Shown here: in pieces, positions 31,462 to 33,367 of the stretch
Numbering within the stretch: position 1 is the stretch's first letter
Layout of the letters: each line of letters opens with the position of its first letter
From: Bacteroidota bacterium
Lineage (GTDB): Bacteria; Bacteroidota; Bacteroidia; NS11-12g; UBA955
Length of the DNA stretch: 33,367 nucleotides
Assembly: GCA_008081305.1 (NCBI GenBank)
Contig: VMCP01000023.1
Coordinates: 1-33,367 of the forward strand
Direction of reading: 5' to 3'
Notes under the pieces: generated by a model
Database searches by the model: none
Told to the model about the DNA's origin: nothing
Seen by the model: the letters and a program-made list of their open reading frames with translations, nothing else
Program-made: the position numbers and the translations under genes

Positions 31462-33367
31462 TAGTTATTTCTTACCTCGTACTCAAATCTGATCTTAGAT
31501 CGCATATCTAGCTTTGTATTGGAATATACTTTTTGCATACTTCCTGAACCTTTGGCTTTAAGGTTTATTCCCAAATATCTTGTTTTCACCAAAGCTCCTA
31601 CTTTTTCACGAGGAAGTGTAATGCTTAGGTTTGTCTTGGTTGGCTCTATGGTGTATCCCTTATCATCTGTAATGGCAGATTTTACTCCATCCGTTGGTTT
31701 GGTATCTAAATAGCCCAATGAATTAAACCCGGCATCAAACATCTGAAATTCTAAATCTAGGTCCAATGGGAAATAATTGGCTAAATCTAACATGAGCGTT
31801 GCGCTTTTGATTCTATCTACATTTCCAACCTTTGAAAAATCTACTGCTTGTGTATCCCTAAAAACCAACCCACCAAAGGCAAATGAAATTGGCATTTCCA
31901 TCTTCATAAATACCTCCATTTTTGAGTTGTCAAAGACAAAATCCGTGTAATTGTTGACGTTACCATTAGGAGACACCTCGGTTTCCAAATCATAAATCAA
32001 GCGTTGGGGAAGGGCTTCAAAAAAGGATTTTATATTGGAATTGTTTACGTCAAGACTTAGACGCGTATCTGTAAAAGCATCTCGAACAAAATCGGGTTTG
32101 GTCACAAAAATTTCGTTCTTAAGAGGGTCAGCATCTAATGCAACTTGTTTCCCATCAAATTCATTGTATCCATCAAGCTGAAACAACTTGAATCTGCCAT
32201 CGGTACCGATGCTATTTCTAACAACAAAATCTACCTTCAGATCCTTAAACTGAAGATCTCCATTTACCCCTTTAAATAATTCAAAACTTGTGGTATCAAC
32301 ACCTGTTCTTTCCAATGTATTTCCAAGATAACCTATCGCATACTCAGGTTTTAGACCCTCGAGTCGGTATTCTAGAACAATACTATCTTGTAAGCCCACT
32401 GCAAGCTTTCGACCACTACTATCTAAGGTTACCCGCAGAATTTGATGGAACGTATTTACCGTATCGGTTAATTCAGGGTCCTTCCCTCTAAAATCCAATA
32501 AATAACCCGAGAGATCGTAAATCTGTGTTTTCTCAGCCACCCCTTTACCTGCAGGCCCTGGCAAAGACAATTCCTGATAGAAACTAGAACCTCCTTTGGA
32601 CGCCCCTGGCAAGGCAAGCACCATACTCATGTCCTCCTGAATGGTGCTAATTACTTTGATTTTCAACCTACCGCTTCGGACTTTAAAATACTTGATCTCA
32701 GCGCCATTCATATCCAAGGTAAGCCCTTCGTCCTGATCTATGACATCCTGTGTAGGAAAAGCGGCCACTGCGTAATTTGGACGTAAATTCCGAACACCTA
32801 ATGTTAACGTAATTCCCTTGGAAGCATCAATCAAAACCGGACCTGAACTGGCTTCTGTTATCATCCGCTTGATAACCCCTTTCAGGCTCTTGGTGACTGT
32901 TTTACCAGCCAAATCAATGGTTCTCGATGACTTCCCTCCATCTGCCGCAATATTTGTGAATGAGTCTAGTGCTACCAATGAATTGTCTTCCGAATTCCTA
33001 AGTTCAAAAATGATGAGTGAAATATTTACGGGTAACTCATTAGAAATGGAAATATCTAAATACCCCGTATCAAGGGTGGCAGTTTCAAAAAACGCGCTGG
33101 CATCTACATCTGTTGGCTCCAAATCGCTTTGATCTTGTGCTGGAATCACCAACGTTTGTCCATTTAGCGCATTAAACAATGGGTTTATCTGGCCCAAGGT
33201 TATCTTATTTTTAATAATCTGATCATTCAAACGCAGTTTTCTGAGATTAAACGATTCGTTTATTCCCGTATCAGAAGCTTGTAAATCAGCAATTCGAGAG
33301 GTATAAACATTATTCGCATACTCTAGCGGATAACCCGGATCACTGGCACCAGAGCGTAAATATTTAT
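31461..33367 (-). CDS. Large repeat-containing protein of unknown function (N-terminus outside window)
   Basis: The frame is open across the right edge: upstream of the TTG at 33230 it continues without a stop to the last base, so that TTG is internal and at least 635 residues are visible. I do not recognise the family. The protein is rich in beta-strand-like alternating patterns and Asp, Asn, Ser and Thr, with few cysteines, and has no enzyme motif; it looks like an exported beta-sandwich repeat protein. Two segments are alike: near 32928-33059 and near 31675-31800, each with N-x-[LF]-P-[VL]-[ND]-[IL]-x-L, then N-S-L, L-D and D-G-x-K-S. It is coupled to the DUF5723-like barrel gene by a one-base overlap, which suggests that the two act together at the outer membrane. 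Confidence 0.7.
   Translation of the reverse strand, partial: KYLRSGASDPGYPLEYANNVYTSRIADLQASDTGINESFNLRKLRLNDQIIKNKITLGQINPLFNALNGQTLVIPAQDQSDLEPTDVDASAFFETATLDTGYLDISISNELPVNISLIIFELRNSEDNSLVALDSFTNIAADGGKSSRTIDLAGKTVTKSLKGVIKRMITEASSGPVLIDASKGITLTLGVRNLRPNYAVAAFPTQDVIDQDEGLTLDMNGAEIKYFKVRSGRLKIKVISTIQEDMSMVLALPGASKGGSSFYQELSLPGPAGKGVAEKTQIYDLSGYLLDFRGKDPELTDTVNTFHQILRVTLDSSGRKLAVGLQDSIVLEYRLEGLKPEYAIGYLGNTLERTGVDTTSFELFKGVNGDLQFKDLKVDFVVRNSIGTDGRFKLFQLDGYNEFDGKQVALDADPLKNEIFVTKPDFVRDAFTDTRLSLDVNNSNIKSFFEALPQRLIYDLETEVSPNGNVNNYTDFVFDNSKMEVFMKMEMPISFAFGGLVFRDTQAVDFSKVGNVDRIKSATLMLDLANYFPLDLDLEFQMFDAGFNSLGYLDTKPTDGVKSAITDDKGYTIEPTKTNLSITLPREKVGALVKTRYLGINLKAKGSGSMQKVYSNTKLDMRSKIRFEYEVRNN
31675..31800 (-). 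repeat. Protein-level repeat unit, copy 2
   Basis: Encodes a segment with L-D-L-A-N-Y-F-P-L-D-L-D-L, followed by F-N-S-L, Y-L-D and D-G-V-K-S, matching the order of copy 1. Borders are approximate. Confidence 0.5.
32928..33059 (-). repeat. Protein-level repeat unit, copy 1
   Basis: Encodes a segment beginning L-D-I-S-I-S-N-E-L-P-V-N-I-S-L, with N-S-L, then L-D, then D-G-G-K-S. It is similar in order and spacing to copy 2 near 31675-31800. Found by eye; the DNA is not obviously repeated. Confidence 0.5.

Noticed and set aside
1..33367. CRISPR array, insertion sequence, prophage, toxin-antitoxin or defence system
   Set aside because: No direct repeats with spacers, terminal inverted repeats, transposase, nuclease or toxin-like genes are visible; nearly all the DNA is accounted for by envelope and housekeeping genes.

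Overview
The window looks like a chromosomal segment of a Bacteroidota bacterium, most likely of the order Flavobacteriales; the genus cannot be fixed from the sequence. The signs are a FecR-type regulator with a Bacteroidota-style C-terminus, a gliding/type IX secretion C-terminal sorting domain, promoter elements of the TAnnTTTG type, two linked parvulin chaperones in an operon with MoxR, a Bacteroidota-type insertion in LeuRS, and AT-rich intergenic DNA. I see no transposase, phage gene, integrase, CRISPR array, tRNA or rRNA. Coding density is very high: the longest gap without a gene is about 170 bases (9193-9363), and it holds a promoter and a structured mRNA leader.

Layout. 1-3517 (+): the 3' end of a fecR-like gene, then a large exported SBBP/PKD protein with a type IX sorting domain. 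3523-6326 (-): fabD and an ABC-F ATPase. 6392-7518 (+): a DsbA/FrnE-like oxidoreductase and a DUF1801 protein. 7519-9192 (-): a methylcrotonyl-CoA-carboxylase-type carboxyltransferase. 9364-11495 (+): an RhlE-like RNA helicase and an outer-membrane beta-barrel protein. 11509-13856 (-): lptB-lplA-nth, read from right to left. 13926-14010 (+): the small SRP RNA (ffs). 14011-19482 (-): obgE, two SurA/PPI-like chaperones and moxR. 19533-22109 (+): leuS. 22106-24365 (-): a minimal ISC cluster iscS-iscU-iscA followed by a small S4-domain RNA-binding protein. 24480-24887 (+): methylmalonyl-CoA epimerase. 24889-27598 (-): a thioredoxin lipoprotein, a TPR protein and a ComA-family phosphosulfolactate synthase. 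27640-30115 (+): a GT2 polyprenyl-phosphate glycosyltransferase overlapping a multi-spanning GT-C-like enzyme. 30118-33367 (-): an outer-membrane barrel and a large exported protein that runs off the right edge.

Most of this is envelope biogenesis (LptB, SurA-like chaperones, glycosyltransferases, barrels, type IX cargo) mixed with core housekeeping (FabD, LeuRS, Obg, SRP RNA, Fe-S assembly) and acyl-CoA metabolism. The observations most worth following are these. Many start codons lie only 4-7 bases behind a TAnnTTTG promoter element, which predicts leaderless mRNAs. The helicase mRNA leader contains two stems, and the helicase itself carries DECD in place of DEAD. Endonuclease III has lost the standard Fe-S cysteine pattern. 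Almost all convergent gene pairs abut, with no room for terminators. A two-gene exported module of unknown function, with an internal duplication, sits at the right edge. I did not find a clear new defence or mobile system.
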